64,000 nucleotides of DNA from Gloeothece verrucosa PCC 7822 (GCF_000147335.1 NC_014502.1:1-64000), one strand, 5' to 3'; shown: positions 35,031 through 43,548, counted from the stretch's first letter. The notes: generated by a model not told the origin, from the sequence alone. Translations and numbers: made by a program.

Positions 35031-35462
35031 TTACCCCAAAAGCCAGAAACCACTGGCTAGATACCAAGCAATTCCTTTAATACAGGCCATTTTTGTAGCC
35101 GATGCCACTACAACAAGCTCGGCATAATTAAGATGGGTAGTGAGCATTTTTTCGACGAAATCTGTCAGAGAAGGTTGGTACTGCACCCGCTCTAAAATCC
35201 TATTGACGTATTCAAGTTTTTGAACTTCAGTTTCCAATGTTTGACAATAAGGTGAGCCGTAGTAAATAATTCCTCTTGATAGATGCTGCTTGTTCGGTAT
35301 TTCCATTACCTTTCGAGCTATTTGAATATCGAGCGCTTTTACTCCCCCCTTTTCTAAAAGCTGTTTCCAGTCACGATTGCCTTTTTCTGGGCCGTATTGG
35401 CAATAGAGTAAAGCGTATTCTTGGGATATTGGGGCAATATGGGATGCTAGGCTATTTTTCAT
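35031..35462 (-). CDS. Hypothetical protein
   Basis: A 143-aa protein with alternating helices (ALLYCQYGPEKGNRDWKQLL; LTDFVEKMLTTHLNYAELVV) and a hydrophobic C-terminal end (IAWYLASGFWLLG) that could be a short membrane-associated tail. No family recognised. Member of the minus-strand operon. Confidence 0.5.
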   Translation of the reverse strand: MKNSLASHIAPISQEYALLYCQYGPEKGNRDWKQLLEKGGVKALDIQIARKVMEIPNKQHLSRGIIYYGSPYCQTLETEVQKLEYVNRILERVQYQPSLTDFVEKMLTTHLNYAELVVVASATKMACIKGIAWYLASGFWLLG

Positions 35463-35517
35463 TTGAATTCCTGTTGCGTAGCAATAATTGTATTATTCAA
35501 GACATTGGTTGGTGAAA

Positions 35518-35537
35518 GAGGGGGGTATTGTCCCCTC
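35518..35537. terminator. Short GC-rich intergenic hairpin
   Basis: GAGGGG (35518-35523) and CCCCTC (35532-35537) form a 6-bp stem just after the 35552 gene's stop in the minus direction. There is no T-run. Weak call. Confidence 0.25.
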
Positions 35538-35551
35538 TCCCCCAGGGATTT

Positions 35552-35968
35552 CTAAAATGGCTCGATTTCGGCTTCTAACTCACTTTGGTGCAGCAATTCC
35601 TCTTCCGTGAACCAGCGCAGTTCATGCTTGCAGTGGCGAGCTACAATTCCATAGAGCCAGTAGGGTTCGTCACTTAAACGCTCATTACCTCTGACTTTGA
35701 TGGTTGGCTCAACCAGTTGTATCCCCCTGATACGGTATAAATTCACGGACGACGCTAATCCAGCAGCGATCCCTTTTTCGTATTCATCCGCGATCGCTAC
35801 TTTTTGTCCCCATACGAACTTTGGTTCGGAATACGCATAGTCGTCGTCTTCGTAAGTCGGGGTGAAGCAAATGCAGATTTGTGTCTGGATTGGTTGCTCT
35901 GTGCGGTATTCTATGCGGGGGATACCTGCAACCGCGATCGTTTGCGTAAGGTATGTTGTTTGTGCCAT
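35552..35968 (-). CDS. Hypothetical protein, first gene of the minus-strand operon
   Basis: A 138-aa protein with beta-rich N-terminal half (TYLTQTIAVAGIPRIEYRTE) and ending ELRWFTEEELLHQSELEAEIE. It is the first gene of a run of more than 20 minus-strand genes and faces the divergent XRE regulator at 36281 across a 312-bp region full of operator-like repeats, so it is likely controlled from there. Function unknown. Confidence 0.55.
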   Translation of the reverse strand: MAQTTYLTQTIAVAGIPRIEYRTEQPIQTQICICFTPTYEDDDYAYSEPKFVWGQKVAIADEYEKGIAAGLASSVNLYRIRGIQLVEPTIKVRGNERLSDEPYWLYGIVARHCKHELRWFTEEELLHQSELEAEIEPF

Positions 35969-36001
35969 GATTGATGAAGAAATTAAATAAGATTTTTAAG
36001 A

Positions 36002-36035
36002 AGGGAGTCCTAGGATTAGGACTGCCCTTTTTTGT
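36002..36035 (+). terminator. Hairpin with T-run before the operon
   Basis: GGGAGTCCTA and TAGGACTGCCC form a stem with one bulge, followed on the plus strand by TTTTTT. No plus-strand gene lies just upstream, so it may insulate the regulatory region or act in the 5' leader of the 35968 gene. Confidence 0.35.
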
Positions 36036-36128
36036 TTTTGTTAGTCGTATGTACACAGACGAACCGTATGGGACATCCCTGATGGGATGAGGAGAACAAA
36101 GTGTTAAACTTTGTCTTCCTATTAATAT

Positions 36129-36283
36129 ATTAGTCTAATAAAATGGACAAAGCAATACATTAGACCATTTAATTAACAAAAGAGAGGGGGGATATCAATA
36201 GGTTGGACTTATCAATGAATTAGACTAATAGATTGTGCTAATCTGGACATAGTAATCTAGTAGTCTAATGAGGTTAGTCTATG
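36129..36283. promoter_or_regulatory. Cluster of ATTAGWCTAAT palindromic operators
   Basis: The 11-bp palindrome occurs perfectly at 36129-36139 (ATTAGTCTAAT) and 36219-36229 (ATTAGACTAAT). Near matches are at 36159-36169 (ATTAGACCATT), 36259-36269 (AGTAGTCTAAT) and 36273-36283 (GTTAGTCTATG). The last overlaps the start codon of the XRE gene. The arrangement fits autoregulation by that protein and control of the divergent operon. Confidence 0.65.
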
Positions 36284-36517
36284 TTTTTAACAGCAACCCG
36301 TATGGATATGAAAGAACTGCGAGAAAAGGCTGGCTTGAGTGCTGAAGAAGCCGCCTTTAAGCTTGGAGTAGCTCACTCTACCATCAGAAATTGGGAAAGT
36401 GGAAAAACTGAGCCATCTTTAGGCGTGACAAAAATTTCTGAATTATTGCGCCTGTACCAATGCACTTTTGAACAATTGGAGGAAGCGGTACGAGAAACTC
36501 GCACCAAAATTCATTAA
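36281..36517 (+). CDS. XRE-family HTH regulator
   Basis: A 78-aa single-domain regulator. Residues about 11-45 (MKELREKAGLSAEEAAFKLG then VAHSTIRNWESGKTEPS) form a helix-turn-helix of the Cro/CI type, and the tail is helical. ATG 36281 is supported by GAGG with 7-nt spacing; alternatives at 36302 and 36308 lack one. It probably dimerises on the palindromes just upstream and represses its own transcription. It stands before the helicase/replication gene and divergent from the long operon, the usual place for a plasmid or integrative-element regulator. Confidence 0.85.
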   Translation: MFLTATRMDMKELREKAGLSAEEAAFKLGVAHSTIRNWESGKTEPSLGVTKISELLRLYQCTFEQLEEAVRETRTKIH

Positions 36518-36798
36518 AGTGAGCGGAGTCTTCCTTAAATACTCATCTGAGAACTCTGCTGAAACTAACCTCTTGAAAAACAATGATCCGATTTACAGAA
36601 CTTAACTGATGGTGACGCATCAGTTTTAAAAAACCTGGCTGCCCCCTTTGCTTTACTTCAGATTTGGCTTTTCGATAGCCTTCTTGGAGGCGAACACCAA
36701 GCTTCAATTCTACTTTTCACTTATATTATTGTCTCGTAGTCAGCCAAATTCTGCCAGTAAGATTGGGAACTCCAGCTAATACATCTGTCTGGAAAACT
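36518..36798. other. Spacer between the XRE regulator and the helicase
   Basis: About 280 bp without an ORF of note. I see no clear repeat. It likely holds the promoter of the helicase gene. A TTG at 36763 opens the helicase frame, but ATG 36799 fits better. Confidence 0.35.
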
Positions 36799-39033
36799 AT
36801 GACCGTAGCAAATAAACCAACAGAACCCAAATTTTTAGCCAATCCTGAAGCCGAAGAACTCATCTTAGGTGGCATTTTATTTGACTCTAGGGCGATCGCC
36901 AAAGTCGAAAATATCCTATCCCCCGAACACTTTTATGTTCGTAGTCACGCCACTATTTACCAAACCGCTTTAGAATTGTACCGTTCTGGACTGCCTACCG
37001 ATTTGATGACAGTGAGCCATCACTTGGAAGAAAAAGGTGTTCTAGAGCAAATTGGCGGAATTTCTCGGCTGGCTACCTTAATTGAACGTACCGTATCAGC
37101 AGCTAACATAGATAGCTATGCTCGGAACATTGTCAGAAAACACTGGGAAAAACGTGAGCTTCAATCCCTCAGTTACAAAATAACCGAATGGGTAGAAGAC
37201 CCTAATTATTCTCCCGCTCAAATCGCCGAACTGATCATCCATCAAGCCCAATCTCTTACCATCGCTTCAGGGGATAAATCACTATTATCTAGAGCGATCG
37301 CTCAAATAAAGCAAATCCTCAAAATCCCTGATTTATCCGAACTTCAACAGAACGCCAAGCTAGAACACCTACGCTCGGAGCTAAAGATTAATCCCTATCA
37401 ATGGGAGAACAACTTTGTCCAAGCCGCTAAAAAGGAACTTCGGGGAGAAACCCAGAAAGCCAGGCTGAAGCTGGAGATTTTGGCTTATGTCCAGACTCTA
37501 GACCCTTATGAGAAAATGTTGCTTAAAAGTCACATTTGCAGCCATTATCGTCTTTCTAAAGCTGATTTAAATTATTTAGTCCAACAGACCCAAAAAGAGT
37601 TAGAAACAATGGCTCAATCAGATTTTAGTTTCGACGAGTTTTTAAATAGTGGTACAGTGGGCTTGCAGTGGCTCGTTCCTGGTATTTTGCCTGTAGGGGA
37701 AACGGTGTTATTAGCCGCTCTAGCCAAAACCGGTAAAACTCTCTTGGCGACTGACATAGCCTACGGCGTGTTAACAGGTGAACGAGTTCTGGGGGAGCAA
37801 CCAGGAGTCAAAGGTAAAGTCTTGTTAGTCACCTCGGATGAGTCTGGTAACTCGACTAAGAGGCGGCTAAGAGCTAAGGGTTTTGATCTGCTGGCTAACC
37901 GTAATGATCTAAGAATCATAACCAAGCTGGATATTAATGACTTATCGCCTTTAGATAAGGCACTGGGAGAGCATCAACCGGTGTTGGTAATTATTGATTC
38001 ATTGACTAGCATTACCGATAATTTAGGAGTATCGGAAAAAGACCCAGAGTTTGCTCGTTCGATTTATCATTTGAAAAACTTAATCGGTAGTTATGGCGCG
38101 TCAGGGATCTTAATTCATCATGAGAACAAATGTCCTGATGCTAAGGGAATCAACCAAGTTTCAGGGAGTGCGAGAATTGTAGCCGCTACTTGGGGAGTTT
38201 TGCAACTCAAAGCCGTTAACCCTGATGACGAACAAGATCCTCGTCGTTGGTTAAGAGTTAAGCCGCGTGAAGGTCAAGCGGTTTGCCATATACTCAAGCT
38301 TAATCCCAAGGATTTATGGGCATCTAGCACCATATTTGATTATGTTGGCGAATTCGGTGACGAAAATGGAGAAAAGAGAACTCAAGGTCAGCGTGTGCTG
38401 GATTTACTGGCTCGGTTTGCGCCGCATGGGCTAGATTACAGCGAAATTGACTCCTATCTGAATATCGGGCGATCGCTTTATACCGTATTAGATCGCTTAG
38501 AAGACCGGCAACTAATTACTAAACAGCGCTCACTGGTCAACCCCAGGCGTTGGATGTACTGTTTGCCAACTACTGGGGATGATGATGACGATGGTGGAGG
38601 CCAACCGCCGCCGGTACCGGATACTCCGCCTCCAACCGAATCACTCTCTAATACTGAGACAATAACCGTTTCTCAATCAGAACCAAATATTACCAGCAGC
38701 GCTGGCACAACTGATAACGGTAATGCGGCATCGGATGTGGCTAATTTATCTGAGGAGGCTCCTAACAATCAAGTTGAAGTAACTGATTTAAATGAATTAG
38801 ATGATAACCAGACAGTAGAAAACCAACCATCTAAACCCGCTCCTTTGTTTGAAATTGGTCAACAAGTGGAGCGTTACATTCCGACTTATGATTTAACACA
38901 AAAAGGAAGGACAATTGTTAATCGAGCGTTTAAAGTTTTTGAATGGGTTTATTTATTAAATGATGCCGCTAATACTTGGGTTCATGAGCGTTATCTACGG
39001 GCAACTGTAATTGAAGATAATGAGGGGGGTTAA
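36799..39033 (+). CDS. DnaB-N/RecA-like plasmid replication helicase
   Basis: About 744 aa. Residues about 10-120 are a DnaB N-terminal domain (EAEELILGGILFDSRAI; MTVSHHLEEKGVLEQIGG). A helical linker (about 150-275) includes MLLKSHICSHYRLSKADLNY. A RecA-like ATPase of the RepA/AAA_25 type follows, with Walker A LAKTGKTLL near 310 and Walker B VLVIIDSLTS near 396. After a winged-helix-like part (about 530-590) and an acidic linker, a small barrel-like end (FEIGQQVERYIPTYD) closes the protein. Combining DnaB-N with a RepA-type motor suggests replication initiation or helicase loading for this element. Iteron-like repeats lie 460 bp downstream. Confidence 0.85.
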   Translation: MTVANKPTEPKFLANPEAEELILGGILFDSRAIAKVENILSPEHFYVRSHATIYQTALELYRSGLPTDLMTVSHHLEEKGVLEQIGGISRLATLIERTVSAANIDSYARNIVRKHWEKRELQSLSYKITEWVEDPNYSPAQIAELIIHQAQSLTIASGDKSLLSRAIAQIKQILKIPDLSELQQNAKLEHLRSELKINPYQWENNFVQAAKKELRGETQKARLKLEILAYVQTLDPYEKMLLKSHICSHYRLSKADLNYLVQQTQKELETMAQSDFSFDEFLNSGTVGLQWLVPGILPVGETVLLAALAKTGKTLLATDIAYGVLTGERVLGEQPGVKGKVLLVTSDESGNSTKRRLRAKGFDLLANRNDLRIITKLDINDLSPLDKALGEHQPVLVIIDSLTSITDNLGVSEKDPEFARSIYHLKNLIGSYGASGILIHHENKCPDAKGINQVSGSARIVAATWGVLQLKAVNPDDEQDPRRWLRVKPREGQAVCHILKLNPKDLWASSTIFDYVGEFGDENGEKRTQGQRVLDLLARFAPHGLDYSEIDSYLNIGRSLYTVLDRLEDRQLITKQRSLVNPRRWMYCLPTTGDDDDDGGGQPPPVPDTPPPTESLSNTETITVSQSEPNITSSAGTTDNGNAASDVANLSEEAPNNQVEVTDLNELDDNQTVENQPSKPAPLFEIGQQVERYIPTYDLTQKGRTIVNRAFKVFEWVYLLNDAANTWVHERYLRATVIEDNEGG

Positions 39034-39164
39034 ACTCTCTCTAACTACGGCATCAAAACCCCTTAAAAATCAATTTTAAACACCATCGTTATTGAGCTAG
39101 TAACTGTGGTGGAAAAAGTATGTAGGTTTGTTATCTTAAATTATGACAAGCCCCTTTCAGGATG

Positions 39165-39195
39165 CTTAAAAATCGTCACTTTAGCGGTTTTTAAG
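39165..39195 (+). terminator. Candidate terminator after the helicase gene
   Basis: CTTAAAAATCG and CGGTTTTTAAG pair over 11 bp with one mismatch, 130 bp after the helicase stop. The stem is AT-rich and its 3' arm contains a T5 run. Confidence 0.35.
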
Positions 39196-39494
39196 ATCAT
39201 TCAATTTAGATTTAACCAGTAGATAAATGACGCTCATATTTATCGGCTCCTCAAGGAGCATTTCTATTAAAAATAAGGTGTGTTTAGGGAGCTAAAAAAG
39301 CCTTACCCGTTCGACAAACTGGTTGGGACTTGAGGATTACTGTTAAAGAGCGACTATTTGTCCTTAAATAAAAGTTATTCTCATTAACTTCATTGTTAAG
39401 TTCTGTGAAGAGGTCGGCGAACACCCCCCCTCTACAGGGTGTATCTAAATGGGTTTAATTAATTGTTAAAACTGTTTATATATATACATTTCAG

Positions 39495-39549
39495 CTTATT
39501 CAACAGTTATTCAACATCTTTTCAACAAGTCTTCAACAACAGTTTAACA
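39495..39549 (+). repeat. Five 11-bp phased iteron-like repeats
   Basis: Five contiguous 11-mers end in TCAACA or TAACA: CTTATTCAACA, GTTATTCAACA, TCTTTTCAACA, AGTCTTCAACA and ACAGTTTAACA. An inverted TGTTGAA follows at about 39559. The exact 11-bp spacing puts all sites on one face of the helix, as in replication iterons. Confidence 0.7.
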
Positions 39550-39735
39550 AGCATCCTTGTTGAAATCGTTAAATCCTTATCAAGTAAAGCTTTTAGGATT
39601 AGTCAATACTTTGGCTCGGTTTAGGGGGTGAGTTAAATTTTTGAGTTGTTTAATGTCAATAAGAGCAATAACTGTCCTGAAATCAGAAATAATTGTTATA
39701 ATTGTCAAGTCTAAGTTCATTGTTGTTTTTTGATT

Positions 39736-39960
39736 ATGGACAAATTAACTCGGCAACAAAAAATAGCTCAGTTGAAAGCTGAACGTCATCAAGAAGCCAG
39801 AATGGCGATCAAGGACTGTTTACAACAAAAATCGGTTTTTGATCAATTGCTATTGAGAGCCGATATTTATAGCAGATATTGGTTGACCAAAGCTGAATTT
39901 AAGAGACTTGTCGCGGAAATTTCTTGGGAGTTAGCTCTAGAAAAGTCCGACAAAGTTTAA
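39736..39960 (+). CDS. Small protein homologous to the helicase linker
   Basis: A 74-aa protein from ATG 39736 (a TTG at 39730 adds two residues). Residues about 33-68 (LLLRADIYSRYWLTKAEF then KRLVAEISWELA) align with the linker of the neighbouring helicase (MLLKSHICSHYRLSKADLNY then LVQQTQKELE). L-L, I-x-S-x-Y-x-L-(T/S)-K-A are shared. The rest is basic and helical. It lies directly after the iteron-like repeats, so it may bind DNA or the helicase. No family name is known to me. Confidence 0.65.
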   Translation: MDKLTRQQKIAQLKAERHQEARMAIKDCLQQKSVFDQLLLRADIYSRYWLTKAEFKRLVAEISWELALEKSDKV

Positions 39961-40004
39961 AAAACTTTATATTGTTCAAATAGTCAAAGAAGTTCAGACT
40001 GTAG

Positions 40005-40899
40005 CTAAATAATAGCTAAATTAGTTAAGTCACCCGTGTAACCTGTAATCTCAATAATTGCATCAGTGCTGGCACTAAAGCCGGCTGTACCATTATTAAG
40101 AGCAAGGAAAGTGCGTGTAGTCGTTCCTTCGACAAAAGTAAAAGTAGTGGCTCCGTTTTTAACGAAGTTAGTGGAATTGAGAACTGATGCGATGGACACT
40201 TCACTTAACTCTGTAACTTTTCCTAATTTTATCACTGATGCCGCTCCTACAGCACTAGAACCATCAATGAAGTCCACACCAATCTTAAGATCGCTGATAC
40301 GGTCAAAATTAGCCAATAAGGAATCACTTAAAGGATTAATGATGAAAGTATTAACGCCTTCTCCTCCTTTAAGGGAGTCAGCACCCGCCCCACCGGTAAG
40401 TTTATCATCGCCGTTTCCCCCATCGAACACATCATTACCCGCACCACCGATTAAAGTATCATTTCCTTCCTCTCCGTAGAGGGTGTCGTCACCGCTACCG
40501 CCATTAATGCTATCGTTACCGTCTCCTGCCGATAAAATATTAGCCCCAGTGTTACCGGTCAAAGTATTATTAAGACTGTTGCCGGTTCCGTTGAGGTTAC
40601 TACTACCAGTGAGGGTAAGATTTTCTACATTATCTGCAAGGGTAAAGCTAACCGAAGCGTTAACGCTATCAATTCCTTCATCGCTATTTTCAGTAATGAC
40701 ATCGTTGATATTATCGACGGTGTAAAGATCATTCCCTAACCCTCCAACGAGAGTATCGCTACCCGCTTTTCCATCAAGGCTATCATTACCTTCATTTCCC
40801 GTTAAGGTGTTATTACCACTATTGCCCGTGAGGGTGTTATCAAGACTATTTCCTATGGCCTCAAGGTTGCCCGTTCCGGTTAGAGTTAATTTTTCGGGT
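40005..40899 (-). pseudogene. RTX surface protein 3' fragment with bluetail-like end
   Basis: The frame is open from the IS boundary at about 40899 to the stop at 40005, about 297 codons, with no start. It holds beta repeats ([20 protein letters not shown]), RTX nonapeptides ([20 protein letters not shown]) and a C-terminal domain ending [19 protein letters not shown] then [15 protein letters not shown]. This end matches what I recall as the cyanobacterial bluetail C-terminal domain of surface proteins. The 5' part is absent because an ISL3-type element and a Tn3 remnant replace it. It is an orphan end of another large adhesin. Confidence 0.75.
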
Positions 40900-40912
40900 T
40901 CTTCTAGACTTA

Positions 40913-42234
40913 TTATGCTAAACTATCAGCTAAATGCCAGAATAATAAAGCTCTTTTTTGATAGTTATCAAAATTTTTAAATCCCAATCCGCAACGCTTT
41001 AAAACCTTTAATCTATTATTAATTCCTTCGACTACGCCATTAGTTGTTTTATGCTCAAAGTAACCAACTATTTCAGCAAACCAATTTTTCATAGTTCGGA
41101 CAGTTTTTGGGAAATATTTTTGAGCTTTGAGCATCCATTCTGCCAGATTTAAAGTTCCTTCCCCCAAATTTTGACTTTTTTCAAAAATATAGGTAAACTC
41201 TTCTTTTAAATTGTGCATTATTTCTATAAGAGGAGAAGCTTCTTTCATTTGATACAACTTTATTTTTTGTTTATCTTTTAACTTGCTTTCTCTTTTAAGC
41301 AAAACATATTTTCCTCCTTTTATTGCTGCAAATATCTGCTTTCGCTGCTTAATATCTAAAGATTCAGCCGTTTTTTTTTGATCAATTCGACCTTGATTTA
41401 GTTCTTCATGTAATAGTTTCGTTAGGTGAAATCTATCTGCTGTTACCACAGCATTAGGACAGATTTTTTTTACTACATTTTTATACATTTTACACAAATC
41501 TATACTAACTTATTCTATCTGTTCTAAAATTTCATTTCCCCAGTTTTTTAAATAATTTTCTAAATTTTTAGCTTTTCTATCTTTAATTAAACCTATTAAT
41601 TTTCCTTTTTCTAAATCAACTAAAACAATAACAAACTTTCCTTGCCCTTTAACTAAACTGATTTCATCAATTCCTAGCTTTTTTAAAGATTTTAAATTTA
41701 TTGGCAAAACTATTTGACTAATTTGATTAATCATTGATTCAACTTCAGCTTCGGTTAAATTATTTCTTTGAGCTACACTTAAAGGGAGCATCCCATTTTT
41801 GCACTTTAACCATTTTATGGTCGCCAAAACCCTTACCTATCGTGACGAAAGAGCTATGCACTTACAAAAATGGGATGCTCCCCACTTAAAAGGTCGCTAT
41901 TAACAACTTGTTCAGTAATAAATTTTGCGTATCTGTGAGTATATTTTTTTCGAGAGCCAACAAATTCTAACTGTTCACTAAAAGGTTTTTGACAATTATT
42001 ACATTTAAACTGTCGTCGATTTACTTTTAAAATAATTTCTTTTTCTCCCCAAGGTATATCTTTAACTAAAAAATAATGGTTTTGATGAAGGCGGTGACTT
42101 ATTTTACAACAATTAGGACAACGGGCTGCTTTATCTTGAAGCTCTACCTCTAAAATCAAAGTATTTTCACAAGTTTTTTGTTCTTTAACTAAAACTCCTG
42201 GTAAATCAAGAATTTTGGTAAGTTGCCGTTTCAT
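40913..42234 (-). pseudogene. ISL3-family transposase, interrupted
   Basis: From ATG 42234 the first part has a zinc-binding domain (ARCPNCCKISHRLHQNHY; FKCNNCQKPF). It is cut by a MITE at 41784-41882. The reading resumes as SVAQRNNLTEAEVESMINQ, IDEISLVKGQGKFVIVLVD (catalytic Asp region) and, after an in-frame TAA at 41510-41512, as VVTADRFHLTKLL with the second Asp and GVVEGINNRLKVLKR with the Glu. The stop stands where a Glu or Gln codon would be expected. Without both lesions it would be about 400 aa, the normal length for the family. Confidence 0.88.
41784..41882. mobile_element. MITE copy B, 99 bp, inside the ISL3 transposase
   Basis: It starts GGGAGCATCCCATTTTTGCA and ends CAAAAATGGGATGCTCCC. 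CACTTAAA occurs directly on both sides (41776-41783 and 41883-41890), a perfect 8-bp target duplication. Removing 107 bp (MITE plus one duplication) puts the two transposase parts in the same frame. Confidence 0.92.
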
Positions 42235-42291
42235 TTGATTTATACTTTAAGTATATTTACTAACATTTTAGCATAATAAGTCTAGAAGAAC

Positions 42292-42585
42292 CCGAAAGCC
42301 CAAAAAATCCCGAATGGCCACCCGATGCGCTTTGACGGTACGTCCGTTGAAATCGTATTTGTCGAACCGATTGGGGTCAAGTTTTAGCTGTTCGGCGACG
42401 TAGCGAATTGCTTGAGTTGGAATATCTCCTTTATTAGCGGGGAATTGACCTTCATACTGGTAAAATTTCAATAGTAAAGCTAATCCCAAACGATGAGAAG
42501 CGGTTTTTCTCTTAACAAGGGTTTCCTCAGAAGGTAAAAGTGTCCAGTGTTCAATTAATTCTTCGGGCTGCCAGATTCGTTTCAT
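42292..42585 (-). pseudogene. Tn3-family transposase, N-terminal fragment
   Basis: About 97 codons from ATG 42585 match the DUF4158 N-terminal domain of Tn3-family TnpA: EELIEHWTLLP, HRLGLALLLKFYQYEGQFP, QAIRYVAEQLKLDPNRF and RTVKAHRVAIRDFLGF. Full TnpA is close to 1000 aa. The rest is missing where the ISL3-type element starts. It is inactive. Confidence 0.85.
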
Positions 42586-42627
42586 CTACTCGGTTATTAA
42601 GATGGTGCGCCCCATTATCTCTTTTTT

Positions 42628-42653
42628 TTGCAGCATCTAACTACTTGCTGCAA
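42628..42653. promoter_or_regulatory. Candidate recombinase core site
   Basis: TTGCAGCA (42628-42635) and TGCTGCAA (42646-42653) form a perfect inverted repeat with a 10-bp spacer. It sits between divergent tnpA and a tyrosine recombinase gene, where Tn3-family resolution sites lie. Could be the strand-exchange core. Confidence 0.5.
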
Positions 42654-42726
42654 AATTAACCTGAATATCAATAGCTCGCTGATAATTAAAATAGAGATAG
42701 GGTCAGGCTTTAACAGGAGGCTGGCT

Positions 42727-43305
42727 ATGAACTCACAGAACACACCGACCACTGAAAGCTGCAAAATTACTAGAGACCATCTTACACCCAATGAAGTTAG
42801 TCAGTTAATTGAGGCAGTGAAGAAAAAAGGCGGGTGGTATGCCTATCGTAATGCTACTTTAATTTTAATGCTTTATCGTCATGGACTTCGCCGAACTGAA
42901 GCGGCACACATAAGATGGTCTGATGTCGATTTAGCCGAAGGAACTATTTATATCCGGCGAGTTAAAGGTTCTCGTTCGGGTCGTCATCCTATAGGTGGGG
43001 ATGAAATGAGAGCCTTAAAAAAACTTCGCAGAGACTACGCTCCTTCTCCGTTTGTCTTTACAGGAAATCGTCGCACTCCTTTAACTGAAAGGACGATTAG
43101 CCATATTGTGCATCAAGCCGGAATTCTGGCGGGTTTTGAGTTTACAGTTCATGCCCATTTACTTCGTCACGCTTGTGGGTATTATCTGGCGAATAAGGGC
43201 GTAGATACTAGAATAATTCAGGATTACCTTGGCCATGCCAATATTCAGAACACAGTGCGTTACACACAGCTATCATCAGCGAGATTTGAGGGGCTTTGGG
43301 ATTAG
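42727..43305 (+). CDS. Tyrosine recombinase (FimB/TnpI-like)
   Basis: A 192-aa recombinase from ATG 42727, chosen because AGGAGG lies at 42715-42720 with 6-nt spacing; a TTG at 42628 would read through the inverted repeat. All catalytic residues are seen: Arg in LYRHGLRRTEAA, Lys region in RRVKGSRSGRHPI, HxxR in HAHLLRHACG, His in LGHANI and Tyr in TVRYTQLS. The short length resembles FimB/FimE and Tn-resolution enzymes without a long core-binding domain. Next to a divergent Tn3 transposase remnant it probably resolved cointegrates. It appears intact. Confidence 0.85.
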   Translation: MNSQNTPTTESCKITRDHLTPNEVSQLIEAVKKKGGWYAYRNATLILMLYRHGLRRTEAAHIRWSDVDLAEGTIYIRRVKGSRSGRHPIGGDEMRALKKLRRDYAPSPFVFTGNRRTPLTERTISHIVHQAGILAGFEFTVHAHLLRHACGYYLANKGVDTRIIQDYLGHANIQNTVRYTQLSSARFEGLWD

Positions 43306-43516
43306 GTTAAAAAGAAAAGTCTGAAACCTTTATATATCAAGACTTTTGAGCTACATTGCACTTGGTAACAGCTTCGCTAGTTTTACCCCATCCCGAAGGG
43401 GCACTGCGCGTTCACAATACAAAAAATTAGTTGCCCCTGGTTGCACGAACCTTCTATTTTCGCCGGTTCCTGAGTATTGATTCATTTGTGGATAATATTT
43501 ATTTTTCCTCTTTTAA

Positions 43517-43548
43517 GTATATACATGGCAAGTCTTGTATATACATGG
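43517..43548 (+). repeat. Pair of 12-bp direct repeats
   Basis: GTATATACATGG occurs at 43517-43528 and again at 43537-43548, 20 bp apart, about two helical turns. It could bind a regulator. Confidence 0.4.

Larger units (their letters stand above)
39034..39735. other. Gene-free candidate origin region
   Basis: About 700 bp of AT-rich DNA without a convincing ORF. It holds a hairpin at 39165-39195 (CTTAAAAATCG/CGGTTTTTAAG), an ACACCC/GGGTGT inverted repeat at 39421-39442, and the phased repeats at 39495-39549. Its place next to a replication-type helicase fits an origin, which is an inference. Confidence 0.45.
40892..42297 (-). mobile_element. ISL3-type insertion sequence, 1406 bp with MITE
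   Basis: Matching inverted ends occur at 40892 (TTTCGGGTTCTTCTAGACTT and ATTATGCTAAA) and at 42267-42297, giving about 31 bp of perfect terminal repeat. The left flank is a surface-protein gene and the right flank a Tn3 transposase, with no clear target duplication, so recombination or deletion followed insertion. Confidence 0.8.

Noticed and set aside
40066-40725. Plus-strand ORFs over the RTX fragment
   Set aside because: Shadows of the RTX and beta-repeat coding on the minus strand.
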